DNA of 64,000 bases from Duncaniella dubosii (GCF_004803915.1 NZ_CP039396.1:434001-498000), one strand, 5' to 3'. Shown: positions 31,572 to 41,213, counted from the stretch's first letter. A program made the numbers and translations. Notes: generated by a model from the letters alone, not told the origin.

Positions 31572-31603
31572 CAAAGGTAGACACTTTCTCCTTTACCTCC
31601 AAA
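31572..31603 (-). promoter_or_regulatory. rrn promoter farther from the 16S gene
   Basis: On the minus strand TTTG (31600-31603), 20 bases, TACCTTTG (31572-31579). It lies 147 bases upstream of the second promoter and only 64 bases after the fucosidase stop codon. Confidence 0.75.
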
Positions 31604-31666
31604 TTTTCCATGGCATTTTAACAGAAATTTAACACTCAAAGGCATTTTTAGGCCATTTTGGCGCAT

Positions 31667-34075
31667 TTAGAGCACTTTTTTGCGTTCTCTGGACTTTAAC
31701 ACGACACTCTTAATTTCACCCGAAGGCATCACGATATCCGTGTAGCCACCCTTTGGAGAAGCGACAAAAAGTTGTGAAATTTTTCCATTTTTCCATTCCA
31801 TATCCACAATGAAACCTCCACGCGCCCTCAATCCGCTAACTTTTCCATTGCGCCATTCCGAAGGCAGAGCCGGCAAAACAGTTATTGACTCAGGCGTAGA
31901 TTGCATCAGCATCTCTGCCACACCGGCCGTTCCTCCGAAATTACCGTCAATCTGAAATGGGGCATGCGCGTCAAGAAGATTTGGATACGTACCTCCACCC
32001 GACCTTTTGTCCGGACCTTTGTAATTATCGGGACTCACATATTTCAACAAACGGCGATACATCCTGTAGGCTCCCTCTCCGTCACGCAGACGAGAAAGAA
32101 GGTTCACACGCCAGCCGGTACTCCACCCGGTAGTATTGTCACCTTTTATATTTAATGTACGCGCCGACGCACGCGCGAGCTCAGGAGTGGAGTCTACTGA
32201 AATGTGTCTTCCCGGGAACAATCCATACAGATGAGACTGATGTCTATGCTGCGGATCTTTATCATCCCAGTCATAATACCATTCCTGAAGATTCCCTTTT
32301 TTTCCTATTTTATAAGGATAGAGCTTAGGCAACACACTGTCAACCTCGTTGCAAAAACCACTGTCGACTCCGAGTTCCGTGGCAGCGTCGCGTGCATCCG
32401 CCAGACACTGCCTGACCATAGCGAGATCAGCCGCACCTCCATAGAGGGTAGCCCCGACATAGCCGTCAGGCGTGACATACTGATTTTCCGGCGAGGTCGC
32501 CGGCGAAGTGACGAGATAACCGTCTTTCCCGACAAGCCAGCCAAGACAAAAGTCAGCCGCACCTTTCAGCACAGGATAATACTCTTCAAGAAACGATTTG
32601 TCTCCGTTAAAAAGATAATGCTCCCAGATATGGCTTGCAAGCCACGCACCACCCATATTCCAATTAGCCCAAGTCGGATCGCCTCCGTTAAGCCCTACAG
32701 GATTGGTCATCGCCCAGATGTCGGAATTATGGCCGAGACACCAGCCACGATCCACACCATAGTAATGACGAGCCGTGGCCGCTCCGCCTTTAGAAAGATT
32801 TTTTATCCACGGGAGCAACGCTGTGGCATGGAGTTCGCCAAGTCCTGTCACCTCGGCCGGCCAATAATTCTCCTCTACATTTATATTAGTAGTATAGTTG
32901 CTGCTCCACGGCGGAAGAATATATTCGTTCCAAAGCCCCTGCAGATTTGCAGGCACAGCTGGAGTGCGCGAACAGGCTATCAGCAGGTAGCGTCCATACT
33001 GGAAATAAAGCTCCTCAAGGTCAGGGTTGACTTCTTTAAGATCCGTGTAGCGTTTGAGCTGCACGTCGGTCGGAAGTACCGACACCGAATCAGCCGTCGC
33101 ACCCAGATCAAGCGTGACACGATCGAACAGATTATGGTAATCTGCCAAATGGTCGGCGAGGAGACGGTCGAATCCCTTCACCTCGGCACGGCCGATGCGT
33201 TTCTCTGCAAGACCGATATAGTCGCGTCCTTCTTTCACCGGATCTCGGTCGAAACCGTTGAAACTTGTTACATTCGTGACATACACCACTGCATCGCTGA
33301 CATCCTTCAGGGTCAGACTGCCGTCAGGATTAGCAATAACGCTACCGTCGGCCGGCACAGCCTTGACGATTGTACAAAAACGAGTGCCGCGCTGCGGATC
33401 ATATTTCAGTTTTTCATCAAAAGACGTATAACCCGGCAATGAGAGATAGGCGGCATGGCCGGTCGAACGGATTTCACCACCATTCGACTTCACCTCATGA
33501 GGCAACTGCGAGTCAAGGCGCAGCGTAGCCGTCAGCGGACGCTCGCTTTTTATTCCGACCACGATAACCGAATCAGGAGCAGAAGCGAAATAGACACTCC
33601 CCTCCCCTTTGCCGTCGCGCTTGAAACCACGGAATGCTATCGCATCCGAAATATCGAGAAGCCTTATATAGTCACCAACGTTTCCTTCCTCGCCCGCATC
33701 GTATGAAATCGTCAGCGACCCGAGAGGCTGATAGTTTTCACTGTAATGGCCCTGCACCTTGCGCTGGAGCGAATCGGCCGCACGGTAGTCACCACGGTCA
33801 AGCGCCTCGCGTATCTGCGGGATAGCCTTATAGGCATCAGGTGTGGCCACCCCCTTCTCAGGCTCGCCGGTCCACAATGTGATGTCGTTTAGCGACAGAC
33901 GATCTTCCCCCACTCCACCATAGAGTATAGCACCGATATTTCCGTTGCCTATGACGAGTGCTTCCTCGAAAAACTCGGCAGGACGGTCGTAGTGCAGACG
34001 CAATGGCTTGTTGGCTTCTGTCGCATTGGCAGCCACAGCCACTGAGACCGCTGCTGCAAAAAGAGTAGTTTTCAT
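31667..34075 (-). CDS. GH95 family glycoside hydrolase (alpha-L-fucosidase)
   Basis: 802 residues with a signal peptide (~1-19). The order is that of GH95: an N-terminal beta domain with [14 protein letters not shown] and [11 protein letters not shown], an (alpha/alpha)6 catalytic barrel, and a C-terminal beta domain. The motif YTTNIN-x-E-x-NYWP at ~residues 392-405 carries the paired Asn residues that activate water in the characterised Bifidobacterium alpha-1,2-fucosidase. The enzyme would cut fucose from host mucin or plant glycans in the periplasm. Some GH95 enzymes act on L-galactose, so the exact substrate is open. It stands alone, just upstream of the rrn promoters. Confidence 0.92.
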   Translation of the reverse strand: MKTTLFAAAVSVAVAANATEANKPLRLHYDRPAEFFEEALVIGNGNIGAILYGGVGEDRLSLNDITLWTGEPEKGVATPDAYKAIPQIREALDRGDYRAADSLQRKVQGHYSENYQPLGSLTISYDAGEEGNVGDYIRLLDISDAIAFRGFKRDGKGEGSVYFASAPDSVIVVGIKSERPLTATLRLDSQLPHEVKSNGGEIRSTGHAAYLSLPGYTSFDEKLKYDPQRGTRFCTIVKAVPADGSVIANPDGSLTLKDVSDAVVYVTNVTSFNGFDRDPVKEGRDYIGLAEKRIGRAEVKGFDRLLADHLADYHNLFDRVTLDLGATADSVSVLPTDVQLKRYTDLKEVNPDLEELYFQYGRYLLIACSRTPAVPANLQGLWNEYILPPWSSNYTTNINVEENYWPAEVTGLGELHATALLPWIKNLSKGGAATARHYYGVDRGWCLGHNSDIWAMTNPVGLNGGDPTWANWNMGGAWLASHIWEHYLFNGDKSFLEEYYPVLKGAADFCLGWLVGKDGYLVTSPATSPENQYVTPDGYVGATLYGGAADLAMVRQCLADARDAATELGVDSGFCNEVDSVLPKLYPYKIGKKGNLQEWYYDWDDKDPQHRHQSHLYGLFPGRHISVDSTPELARASARTLNIKGDNTTGWSTGWRVNLLSRLRDGEGAYRMYRRLLKYVSPDNYKGPDKRSGGGTYPNLLDAHAPFQIDGNFGGTAGVAEMLMQSTPESITVLPALPSEWRNGKVSGLRARGGFIVDMEWKNGKISQLFVASPKGGYTDIVMPSGEIKSVVLKSRERKKVL

Positions 34076-34197
34076 GATAGGTTTAAAAGATGTGTGATAT
34101 GAAAAACAAAACCCGGCAGACGCGCCACGCTTTTAATTCGTGCCGTGCCAGCCGGGCATATTATAAATTCATGTCGGTTTTATATTCGTCATTATGC

Positions 34198-35301
34198 CTA
34201 CACGTTGAAGAGGAAGTGCATGATATCGCCGTCCTCGACCACGTAGTTCTTTCCCTCGATAGCCATCTTTCCGGCTTCGCGGACAGCGCTCTCGCTTCCG
34301 AGGGTCACGTAGTCGTCATACTTTATAACCTCCGCACGGATAAATCCTTTCTCAAAATCCGTGTGGATTACGCCGGCACACTGCGGAGCTTTGCTACCCT
34401 TCATGAAAGTCCACGCGCGCACCTCGTCAGAGCCGGCGGTGAAGAATGTCTGAAGATTTAGCAGCGCGTATGCCGCACGGATCAGACGGGCCACGCCTGA
34501 CTCCTCAAGCCCTATTTCAGCGAGAAACTCCTGACGCTCCTCAAAAGTGTCAAGTTCGGCAATCTCGCTTTCGGTCTGGGCGGCCACGATCAGTAGCTGC
34601 GCGTTCTCATCCTTGATAGCCTCGCGGACAGCCTCAACATATTTGTTACCTGTGACGGCCGATGCGTCGTCCACGTTGCAGACATACATCACCGGTTTGC
34701 TTGTCAACAGGAAGAGGTCGTGGGCGAATTTCTGCTCATCGACAGTCTCAAGCTCGACAGTGCGCGCCGGCTTGCCCTGCACCAGAGCCTCCTGATACTT
34801 CTTCAGAACCTCATATTGCATCTTTGCCACCTTGTCACCACCTGTCTGGGCCTGCTTCTGTGTCTTTGCGATGCGGCTCTCCACAGTCTCAAGGTCTTTG
34901 AGCTGAAGCTCGTAGTCAATTATCTCCTTGTCACGCACCGGATCGACAGTGTTGTGGACATGCGTCACATTGTCATCGTCGAAACAGCGCAACACGTGGA
35001 GTATCGCGTCTGTCTCGCGGATATTCGCAAGGAATTTGTTGCCAAGCCCCTCTCCTTTGCTCGCGCCTTGGACAAGACCGGCGATATCGACAATCTCGAC
35101 GGTCGCAGGGACTATGCTGCGAGGCTGACACATCTCAACAAGCTTGTTGAGACGCGCATCGGGGACGGTAATCACGCCCACGTTAGGCTCGATGGTGCAG
35201 AACGGAAAGTTTGCCGACTGCGCCTTGGCGTTGGACAGACAGTTGAATAGCGTCGACTTGCCTACGTTAGGAAGGCCGACTATGCCGCATTGAAGTGCCA
35301 T
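34198..35301 (-). CDS. ychF: Redox-regulated ATPase YchF (OBG family)
   Basis: 367 residues. The G domain has P-loop GLPNVGKST (~8-16), a DIAG G3 motif and a G4-like motif in which YVCNVDD replaces NKxD, the substitution associated with ATP preference. A coiled-coil insertion (~125-190) and a C-terminal TGS domain (~283-367) follow. YchF associates with ribosomes and is implicated in stress responses. A good promoter (35348-35378) precedes it and overlaps the end of the upstream gene, so it can be expressed alone. Confidence 0.96.
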   Translation of the reverse strand: MALQCGIVGLPNVGKSTLFNCLSNAKAQSANFPFCTIEPNVGVITVPDARLNKLVEMCQPRSIVPATVEIVDIAGLVQGASKGEGLGNKFLANIRETDAILHVLRCFDDDNVTHVHNTVDPVRDKEIIDYELQLKDLETVESRIAKTQKQAQTGGDKVAKMQYEVLKKYQEALVQGKPARTVELETVDEQKFAHDLFLLTSKPVMYVCNVDDASAVTGNKYVEAVREAIKDENAQLLIVAAQTESEIAELDTFEERQEFLAEIGLEESGVARLIRAAYALLNLQTFFTAGSDEVRAWTFMKGSKAPQCAGVIHTDFEKGFIRAEVIKYDDYVTLGSESAVREAGKMAIEGKNYVVEDGDIMHFLFNV

Positions 35302-35347
35302 ATTATGCTGTTGATGATATGATTGTTATTATTTCAAGTTTGAACTG

Positions 35348-35378
35348 CAAATTTACATAAAAAATTTCACTCGTCAAA
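35348..35378 (-). promoter_or_regulatory. ychF promoter
   Basis: On the minus strand TTTG (35375-35378), 19 bases, TAAATTTG (35348-35355). The -33 box lies within the last codons of the Rossmann-fold gene upstream. Leader of about 40 bases. Confidence 0.65.
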
Positions 35379-35855
35379 CTCTATGTCGGTTCTCCGCACG
35401 AAATCGAATTTCGGATGCGCGTGAATCATGACGAGTTCAGCCAAAGCGGCCGCCTCGTCTCCCTCAGCCTCATCTTCAACTCCACGTAAATCCACCACGG
35501 CATCCGCCCCGCCCCAGCGGGCGGTCACATCATCAATCACTCTTTCAAGCTTTGATACATCAGCCGGATCAAATGGATAGTATCGGCATCCCGAAGCCTG
35601 AGCCAGCGGCGTGCACCGCTTCGAATCAGAGTGGCAGAGCGCCACTGAGGCATCAACGCCTCTGAATATCCTGACAAGCATCCCGGCAAGCTCCGTCGGA
35701 CCGCCAATCACCACCGCATTCAGCTTAGGAAACGAAAGAGTGAAGTCGCCCGGTTCGCGTTTAGCGCCCGCAGCATGGACCACCACCCGGCTTTTTGGCG
35801 CAAGTTTCCCGGCGCGATATTCCTCCATCCGTTTTTCAAGATAATTATCAGCCAT
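35367..35855 (-). CDS. Small Rossmann-fold protein, function unknown
   Basis: 162 residues. After a basic N-terminus (~1-38) comes a Rossmann-like unit: a strand LNAVVIGGPTELAGMLVRIF (a variant glycine loop GGPTELAG at ~52-59), a second strand VALCHSDSKR, then YYPFDPADVSKLERVI and a strand DAVVDLRGVED. This resembles the NAD(P)-binding half of a short-chain dehydrogenase, but no Tyr-x3-Lys catalytic pair is present and the protein is too short for a full enzyme. It lies between an exported protein and ychF on the same strand. Function not assigned. Confidence 0.65.
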   Translation of the reverse strand: MADNYLEKRMEEYRAGKLAPKSRVVVHAAGAKREPGDFTLSFPKLNAVVIGGPTELAGMLVRIFRGVDASVALCHSDSKRCTPLAQASGCRYYPFDPADVSKLERVIDDVTARWGGADAVVDLRGVEDEAEGDEAAALAELVMIHAHPKFDFVRRTDIEFDE

Positions 35856-35904
35856 ACGTATCTCTGTTTTTCCTATTTATTTCGGTTATAATACCATTTC
35901 TCTG

Positions 35905-37137
35905 TCACTTGTATTTCGGATTCAACGCCGATTTAAAAAAATTTCTCAAACCTGAGCCCTTACGCTTCTCATATCCGGGAAACTTAGTGGCGACATATCT
36001 CTGATCGGGCTTCTCGACAGCACGAAGCCGGGCGTGGTCGATACTGTTGACCCTCCCGACAAGCTCGACAATCGCAGGCTGCAATTCCGGAGCATGGTCA
36101 GGAGAAACGATGGCCACCGCTTCCGCACGCCTGTCGCGCTTCTCGAATTTCTTTGCCTGCCCGACGCTCATATACTCTTTGTCGGTGATATACATTTCAG
36201 CATATGTGTCCACATCGAATTCCTCTCCTGCATGCAGGAATCTCGGCAGGTCGCGGCCTCTGCCCTTCGACTCAATGTTTATCGCCAGCCCTGCGATGTT
36301 GTCGGCGAGAATAAGACCGCTGTTCACTTCCGCAAACCTGTATTTCAGTGTGAATCTCGAAAAATCAACCTTTCCGCGAAGATACACCGCCAGACTCTTG
36401 GCCCAGCCATGACCGGTCGTGTCGGCAAGCACATCTACATCCAGACTGACATTCTCGCCATCCTTCCGCCATATCGACGCAGGGCCATATTTACCCGCAA
36501 CCGTATCGCAGGCAGCTTCGTCAAACCCTTGAAGGCGCGCCGGGAGCTCGGCTCGGTCAATGACACCGACCCAGTCCGACCACGAGAAATGCTGACCGAA
36601 ATAATTGCTTACACTGTCAAGACCCTCGTCGTTCGAAAAATGATAATATGACTTCGAGGCAAGCACGCGCGGAGTCGTCCACCCGTAATAGCCCTTTGTC
36701 TTCCTTGCAGGAATCATGAAATCGACCATCTTTTCCCGGAAAAGGAACACGGTGTCGGCATATGTCGTAAGCATCGAATATTCCCTCACATACCCTTTCA
36801 TATAAAGCACCTGACGCTTTTTAGGCCCGACCACAACTTCAGGCAGGTCATAGGCAATCTCGCGAAGCTTTATCAGTCCGTCAGTAGGTCCTTCGACAGT
36901 CGCGGGAGCATATCCGAGACTGCTGACAGTAAGCGGATAGTCCGACAAGGCTATCCTTTCGGGCAATTCCCCATTGTCTGAACTGATTCCTACAGGTTTA
37001 CCGCTCCTGCCGAACACCGACGCCTTAGCCAGCGGCCTGCCAGAAACGGAGTCCACGACAACCGCCCTCTTCATAGCCCCGGAGAGCACGAAAGGCAACA
37101 GAATCATCGACAATGTCATCAGCAGAAATCGTGGCAT
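35905..37137 (-). CDS. Exported protein with CarboxypepD_reg-like domain
   Basis: 410 residues from the ATG at 37137; the longer frame would begin with TTG. An N-terminal hydrophobic signal (~1-19) is followed by a carboxypeptidase-regulatory-like domain (~22-95, SGRPLAKASVFG ... VSSLGYAPATV). A long C-terminal part with many aromatic residues and a basic end (KRKGSGLRNFFKSALNPKYK) follows. The first domain is common at the N-terminus of Bacteroidota TonB receptors, but here there is no plug or barrel. The rest matches no family I recognise. Probably periplasmic or membrane-attached. Confidence 0.75.
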   Translation of the reverse strand: MPRFLLMTLSMILLPFVLSGAMKRAVVVDSVSGRPLAKASVFGRSGKPVGISSDNGELPERIALSDYPLTVSSLGYAPATVEGPTDGLIKLREIAYDLPEVVVGPKKRQVLYMKGYVREYSMLTTYADTVFLFREKMVDFMIPARKTKGYYGWTTPRVLASKSYYHFSNDEGLDSVSNYFGQHFSWSDWVGVIDRAELPARLQGFDEAACDTVAGKYGPASIWRKDGENVSLDVDVLADTTGHGWAKSLAVYLRGKVDFSRFTLKYRFAEVNSGLILADNIAGLAINIESKGRGRDLPRFLHAGEEFDVDTYAEMYITDKEYMSVGQAKKFEKRDRRAEAVAIVSPDHAPELQPAIVELVGRVNSIDHARLRAVEKPDQRYVATKFPGYEKRKGSGLRNFFKSALNPKYK

Positions 37138-37261
37138 AATATACGTATGATACAAAAGCGTTTAATCATCAGTGAGGGCAACCATTACGCAAAATTCATA
37201 AAAAACCTCGAAACCCACAAAGAATAAACCTTAAATGATGTCAACACTTGTTTTGGTAATG

Positions 37262-37303
37262 AAAAAACAAGGCGCATACCCTACATGGTTTTGCACCTTG
37301 TTT
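37262..37303 (-). terminator. Intrinsic terminator after the 132-residue orphan gene
   Basis: Arms 37265-37276 and 37292-37303 form a 12-bp stem (one G-U pair) with a 15-base loop. On the minus strand the right-hand side runs into TTTTTTC. It lies 10 bases after the stop at 37314. Confidence 0.75.
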
Positions 37304-37313
37304 CTTTAGCTAG

Positions 37314-37712
37314 TTAATTGCGATGAAGAATTATTACTTCATCAGATTTCTGAAGACTGCTGAGGTCAACTTTCTGCCGATTTAAATATTTGCCAGCATA
37401 ATTTTGAACGAGCTTATCGGTATACTCATTGTAAAGAACCGTCACATATAATATATCTTTATTCTTGCGAATATCAACGAAGAATAAGTCTGCAAGTTCT
37501 TCCATAGTAATATCATCAATTTTCTTTAGAATTACTTCGCAAATACCATTATTTTCGCTATGATATTCCAATAAATTAGAATCATAATCTGAATCTTCCA
37601 ATAGCCATTCTTTTTCGCACAAAAAAGTTCGAAGTGCAGGAAACGATTCTTTTTTAGATGGTTTGCCTCTAAAAAAGAATCTGAAAGTTATAGTGTTATC
37701 ATCCTCTCTCAT
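37314..37712 (-). CDS. Hypothetical protein (orphan)
   Basis: 132 residues, no signal peptide, mixed alpha/beta with many Asp, Glu and Lys residues. I do not recognise a family. The start overlaps the stop of the preceding open frame by 4 bases (ATGA), so the two were once read as a coupled pair. The gene and its neighbour are clearly more AT-rich than the flanking genes, which suggests acquisition from elsewhere. A good terminator follows. Probably expressed only if transcription still enters from the truncated gene upstream. Confidence 0.55.
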   Translation of the reverse strand: MREDDNTITFRFFFRGKPSKKESFPALRTFLCEKEWLLEDSDYDSNLLEYHSENNGICEVILKKIDDITMEELADLFFVDIRKNKDILYVTVLYNEYTDKLVQNYAGKYLNRQKVDLSSLQKSDEVIILHRN

Positions 37713-38518
37713 ATCACGACTTTGAATGAATGATTCCCCACCATGACGATATATATCCCTCGATTTATATCTGAAATTTCCTGCTCCTTAGTTTCCTTTA
37801 AGAGAACGCCGTGAAGAGTGAAAACTCTGACAATCGAATCTGCGGCTTTATTAAGAATCAAAATAGTACCGTTCTGAACTCTTACAGAAATGGAATCTTT
37901 ATCAGCGATGACTCCTTCAATACCTAATGACGGCTCAACCTTAATTCTCTTAGACAGAATCCGTGAATCCGTGAAATCATAGAATCCCATATCGTTCTTT
38001 CTACACTCGATACCGAAATAAAGGGTTGTCTCACCCTCCTTTAGGCCTGTAGCAAACCAATGAGGATTATTACTGGTCGCTCCTTCCGATGAAAGTTCAA
38101 TCAATTCTTCATCATAATCAGTGTTGAACGTACACCAAATATCAGCCTGATAGAAAATACCAAGATCTACTTTCTCACCGACTTTTAATAAAATAGGAGC
38201 TTCCGTATCCCATTCAAGATTATTTGAGGCCCTGTTAACTGTCAAATATGCACGGGAAGGACTTGCGATAACGTTGGGATTAGTTCCTTTAGATGTGAGA
38301 TTGAAAATATATTTTCCAGCCCACATTGGACGATCAATATTTGTATTAACGTAATTTCCGGCATAATCACCTCCAACAATAGACATAATATGCTGATTGT
38401 GAGTATTATCTCTATCAATAACATACAATTCAATCCAAAAATCATCCTCACTAAAATCACCGTTTATTTCGGGGATATAATTGAAATAGCTATCGGAGGT
38501 GCGTAATCCGGGCAGGAA
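37709..38518 (-). pseudogene. 5'-truncated surface-protein gene with a C-terminal sorting-like domain
   Basis: The frame is open from 38518 to the stop at 37709 but has no ATG at its beginning; the first usable start is TTG at 38428. Immediately upstream is an in-frame TAA. The readable part shows a beta-rich, Ig-like segment (GLKEGETTLYFGI). It ends in a ~70-residue domain with VRVFTLHGVLL and RGIYIVMVGNHSFKVVI, much like the T9SS type A or related C-terminal sorting domains of Bacteroidota. A signal peptide and N-terminal domains are missing, so I read it as a remnant. AT-rich compared with neighbours. Confidence 0.55.
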
Positions 38519-38630
38519 TTAGTAATTTTGCACACAGAAATTAAAGCCGGGTCAAGAACAAACCAATCCTCTACGGTGTATGTTTCAAAGAACCGAATTT
38601 TAAATCGGATTTAAGTTTAAAATCTGAATT

Positions 38631-39551
38631 ATGAAAATGTCACTTTTGCGCCAGAGGCTCAAGCCTTGGATGCTGCCGATTGCCATGTTGGCCGGAATCG
38701 TCTTTCATGACTTCATGGGGAAAATAGAATTCATCGCCCCCTACCTGATTTTCATCATGCTTTTCATCACATTCTGCCGTGTCAGGCCGAGTGAATTCCG
38801 CGTCACCGCCCTCTCGTGGGGACTGCTCTCGGTGCAGGTCATAGGCGCAGTGGCTCTCTACTTCTCCCTCCTGCCATTCAGCACCGACCTCGCCCAAGGC
38901 ACATTCATCTGCGTCTTCTGCCCAACCGCCACGGCAGCCCCTGTTATCACCGGAATGCTTGGAGGAAGCGTCCCACGCCTGGCCACATTCTCCATCATCT
39001 CCAACATCACCGTCGCCATTCTTGCCCCGATATTCTTCACCCTCATGGGCTCTAAAGCAGACATCCCCTTCATGGAAACACTCACCACCATCTCCGCCAA
39101 GGTGATGCCTCTGATAATCCTCCCGCTCATCCTCGCCATCATACTGCTGAAAGTAGCCCCGAAAGTCCACCATGCCGTGGCCGACAGACAGGCCGTGTCA
39201 TTCTACATCTGGGCAGTCTCGCTCTTCATTGTTGTGGGTCGCGCCGTAAGCTTCGTCATGGACGAACCGGCCGAAGCCGTTCCCGAAATGATGCTCCTCG
39301 CCATCCTCTCGGGCATCGTGTGCTGCCTCCAGTTCTGGATCGGACGAAAGATCGGCCGGCGATGCGGCGACAGGATAGCCGGCGCACAGGGACTCGGACA
39401 AAAAAACACCGTCCTCGCCATCTGGATGGCTCTCACCTACCTCCATCCTGTCTCATCGGTCGCACCGGCGGCCTATGTCGCATGGCAGAACACCATCAAC
39501 TCCGCACAGCTCTATTTCAAGACCCGCCGTGACTCACAGATGGCCAAGTGA
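38631..39551 (+). CDS. Bile acid:sodium symporter family transporter
   Basis: 306 residues with nine to ten predicted membrane helices and short loops, the size and topology of the BASS/SBF family. Family-like glycine- and proline-rich breaks occur at CPTATAAPVITGMLGG (~residues 97-112) and at GAQGLGQKNTVLAIW (~256-270), the two crossover regions that bind Na+ and substrate. It could import bile acids, pantoate or a similar organic anion; the substrate is not decided by sequence. A TAATTTTG element at 38523-38530 may be its -7 box. Confidence 0.82.
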   Translation: MKMSLLRQRLKPWMLPIAMLAGIVFHDFMGKIEFIAPYLIFIMLFITFCRVRPSEFRVTALSWGLLSVQVIGAVALYFSLLPFSTDLAQGTFICVFCPTATAAPVITGMLGGSVPRLATFSIISNITVAILAPIFFTLMGSKADIPFMETLTTISAKVMPLIILPLILAIILLKVAPKVHHAVADRQAVSFYIWAVSLFIVVGRAVSFVMDEPAEAVPEMMLLAILSGIVCCLQFWIGRKIGRRCGDRIAGAQGLGQKNTVLAIWMALTYLHPVSSVAPAAYVAWQNTINSAQLYFKTRRDSQMAK

Positions 39552-39698
39552 CTCCCAGGGTATAAATAGTTGCTTAAACAACTTTAATAACAATTGGAGC
39601 ATTCGTAAAAAAACTAAAAACTTCCCAATTACGTTAGTTATATAATAGACAGCGCGCATGTCCCGCCGTCTCTATCAACCATTAACTGAAAATGAGTC

Positions 39699-40391
39699 AT
39701 GGCAGCCAACAGCATGTATGAAAATCTCATGGGGCTTCCCCTCTTCAACGGCGTGAGCTACAACCGCATATCAGAGATTGTAGGAAACACCCGGCTTGCT
39801 TTCTCAAAATATCTTCCCGGAGAGACCATATTGGAGGCAGGCGATCCATGCACACGTATGATGTTCGTAATCGGCGGATGCGTACGGCTATCGGTGCGCA
39901 ACTCGACCGACAGATTCGGTGTGATGCAGACGCTTCAGGCCCCGTCCGTAATATCGCCCGATTTCCTTTTCGGACGCAACACTCTCTACCCCGCCACGGT
40001 AACTGCCATTGACACCGTCTCGATAATGCAGATAGAAAAAAACGACTTCATCAATATCATACGCACCGACGAAGTATGCCTCTTCAACTACCTCAACTAC
40101 ATATCGACCAACGCCCAGAAAGCAATCGACGGCGTGCTTTCGCTCACCTCAGGATCGCTTGAAGAACGTATAGCCTTCTGGATTATAGCACTCACTCAGC
40201 GCGATGCCCTTGATGTCGTGCTCACGTGCAAGCAGCGCGACCTCTACACCCTTTTCGGCGTGCAGCGTTCTTCCTTCATCAACACCCTTGAAAGCATGAA
40301 GGCACGAGGACTGATTGACTACACCTCAACTGAAATCCGTGTGGTCTCGCGCAACGAACTGCGCTCCCTCCTGCTAAAAACGCCCGATTAG
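39699..40391 (+). CDS. Crp/Fnr-family transcriptional regulator
   Basis: 230 residues. An N-terminal cyclic-nucleotide-binding-type beta roll (~10-130, with YLPGETILEAGDPCTRMMFVIGG) is followed by a dimerisation helix and a C-terminal winged helix (~165-225, with the recognition region LYTLFGVQRSSFINTLESM). The cysteine set of FNR is absent, so oxygen sensing by an Fe-S cluster is unlikely. The ligand is unknown. It follows the transporter gene by 147 bases on the same strand, so it may control it. Confidence 0.88.
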   Translation: MAANSMYENLMGLPLFNGVSYNRISEIVGNTRLAFSKYLPGETILEAGDPCTRMMFVIGGCVRLSVRNSTDRFGVMQTLQAPSVISPDFLFGRNTLYPATVTAIDTVSIMQIEKNDFINIIRTDEVCLFNYLNYISTNAQKAIDGVLSLTSGSLEERIAFWIIALTQRDALDVVLTCKQRDLYTLFGVQRSSFINTLESMKARGLIDYTSTEIRVVSRNELRSLLLKTPD

Positions 40392-40457
40392 ACCGCTATC
40401 AGATTACCATCAGACATACCGCCCGATATATCCTTTGGAGTCTCATTGATTTAAAAG

Positions 40458-40508
40458 AACCAAGAACGGGTGCGCCATCCTCGGTAGGAGGCGCACCCGT
40501 TCTTGGTT
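40458..40508. terminator. 19-bp perfect hairpin after the Crp/Fnr gene
   Basis: Arms 40458-40476 and 40490-40508 are perfectly complementary with a 13-base loop. Weak T-rich stretches flank both sides (GGTTTA on the plus strand, GGTTCTTTT on the minus strand), so it may act in both directions. Confidence 0.7.
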
Positions 40509-40548
40509 TATCGCTATCGATTCCCTCCGGGAGATTTTCAGAACCCCT

Positions 40549-40610
40549 CTGAATAAAAATTGTAAATCCCTGAGCCTCTGATGGCTCAGGGATTTACAAT
40601 TTTTATTCAG
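40549..40610. terminator. 28-bp perfect hairpin after the QueD-like gene
   Basis: Arms 40549-40576 and 40583-40610 match over 28 bp with a 6-base loop. The A5/T5 runs lie within the stem, so transcription from either side meets GC-rich pairs followed by T residues. It lies 40 bases after the stop of the minus-strand gene. Confidence 0.7.
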
Positions 40611-40649
40611 AAGCCCGTCATTCACAATTATAACGGCCGCATATATTCT

Positions 40650-41213
40650 CTATTTCTTGTATCCGCATTTGATACATACGCCTTCTTCGGTAAGGGCAAT
40701 GCCACAAAGCGGACAGCGTTCGATTTCCTTACGGTCTGTATATTCTTCCGAGGCTGCGTTGTCGCCACTCGTAAACGTAATCTTCGCAATGTTAAGCTTG
40801 TCCTTAAGAAGATCGTAGACAATCTTTATCATACCTTCGACAGTCATTGTCTCCTTGGTTACGACAAGGCGGGCATCAGGATATGCCTTTGCAAGCTCTG
40901 TCTTGAAAGCCTCGCCTTTCAACGTGTTCTGCGGGTGACCGTGGAGGATTCCTTGCTGCTCATAGACACCTGTGATTGCAGGCAGCAACGGATCGTCTTC
41001 ACGAAGCACAAGTGCGTGGTCAAAATTTTTCAGAACAGCCCATGCCGTCTTTTTTATCTCATTACACGGAAACACCATGTTCACACCCTTGTTGATCGAA
41101 TCCTCGACCTCGATAGTCAGTGTGCCGGTATGGCCATGAAGATACTGGGCCTCACCTTTGAAGCCATAGAAACGATGTGCGTACTGCAAATCGAATGTGG
41201 TTATACTTCTCAT
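40650..41213 (-). CDS. QueD/6-pyruvoyl-tetrahydropterin synthase-like protein with zinc ribbon
   Basis: 187 residues. The T-fold zinc ligands are present: H13 (YAHRF) and H26/H28 (LHGH). The catalytic Cys of QueD and PTPS, four residues before the HGH motif, is replaced by Ala22, with Glu21 beside it. The usual Phe-Gly/Asp motif after the second strand reads PCNEIK, and the C-terminal Glu motif is also altered. An added C-terminal zinc ribbon has Cys167, Cys170, Cys180 and Cys183. It is thus a divergent branch that may not make carboxytetrahydropterin; a PTPS-III-like lyase or a different pterin role is possible. No queuosine or folate gene is adjacent. Confidence 0.75.
   Translation of the reverse strand: MRSITTFDLQYAHRFYGFKGEAQYLHGHTGTLTIEVEDSINKGVNMVFPCNEIKKTAWAVLKNFDHALVLREDDPLLPAITGVYEQQGILHGHPQNTLKGEAFKTELAKAYPDARLVVTKETMTVEGMIKIVYDLLKDKLNIAKITFTSGDNAASEEYTDRKEIERCPLCGIALTEEGVCIKCGYKK

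Noticed and set aside
32204..33442. 412-codon open frame on the plus strand
   Set aside because: It is antisense to the GH95 fucosidase, is rich in Arg/Ile/His as expected from reversed coding sequence, and has no domain.
38640..39173. 177-codon acidic open frame on the minus strand
   Set aside because: Antisense to the symporter gene; its Glu/Asp/Gly-rich composition comes from reversed hydrophobic codons.
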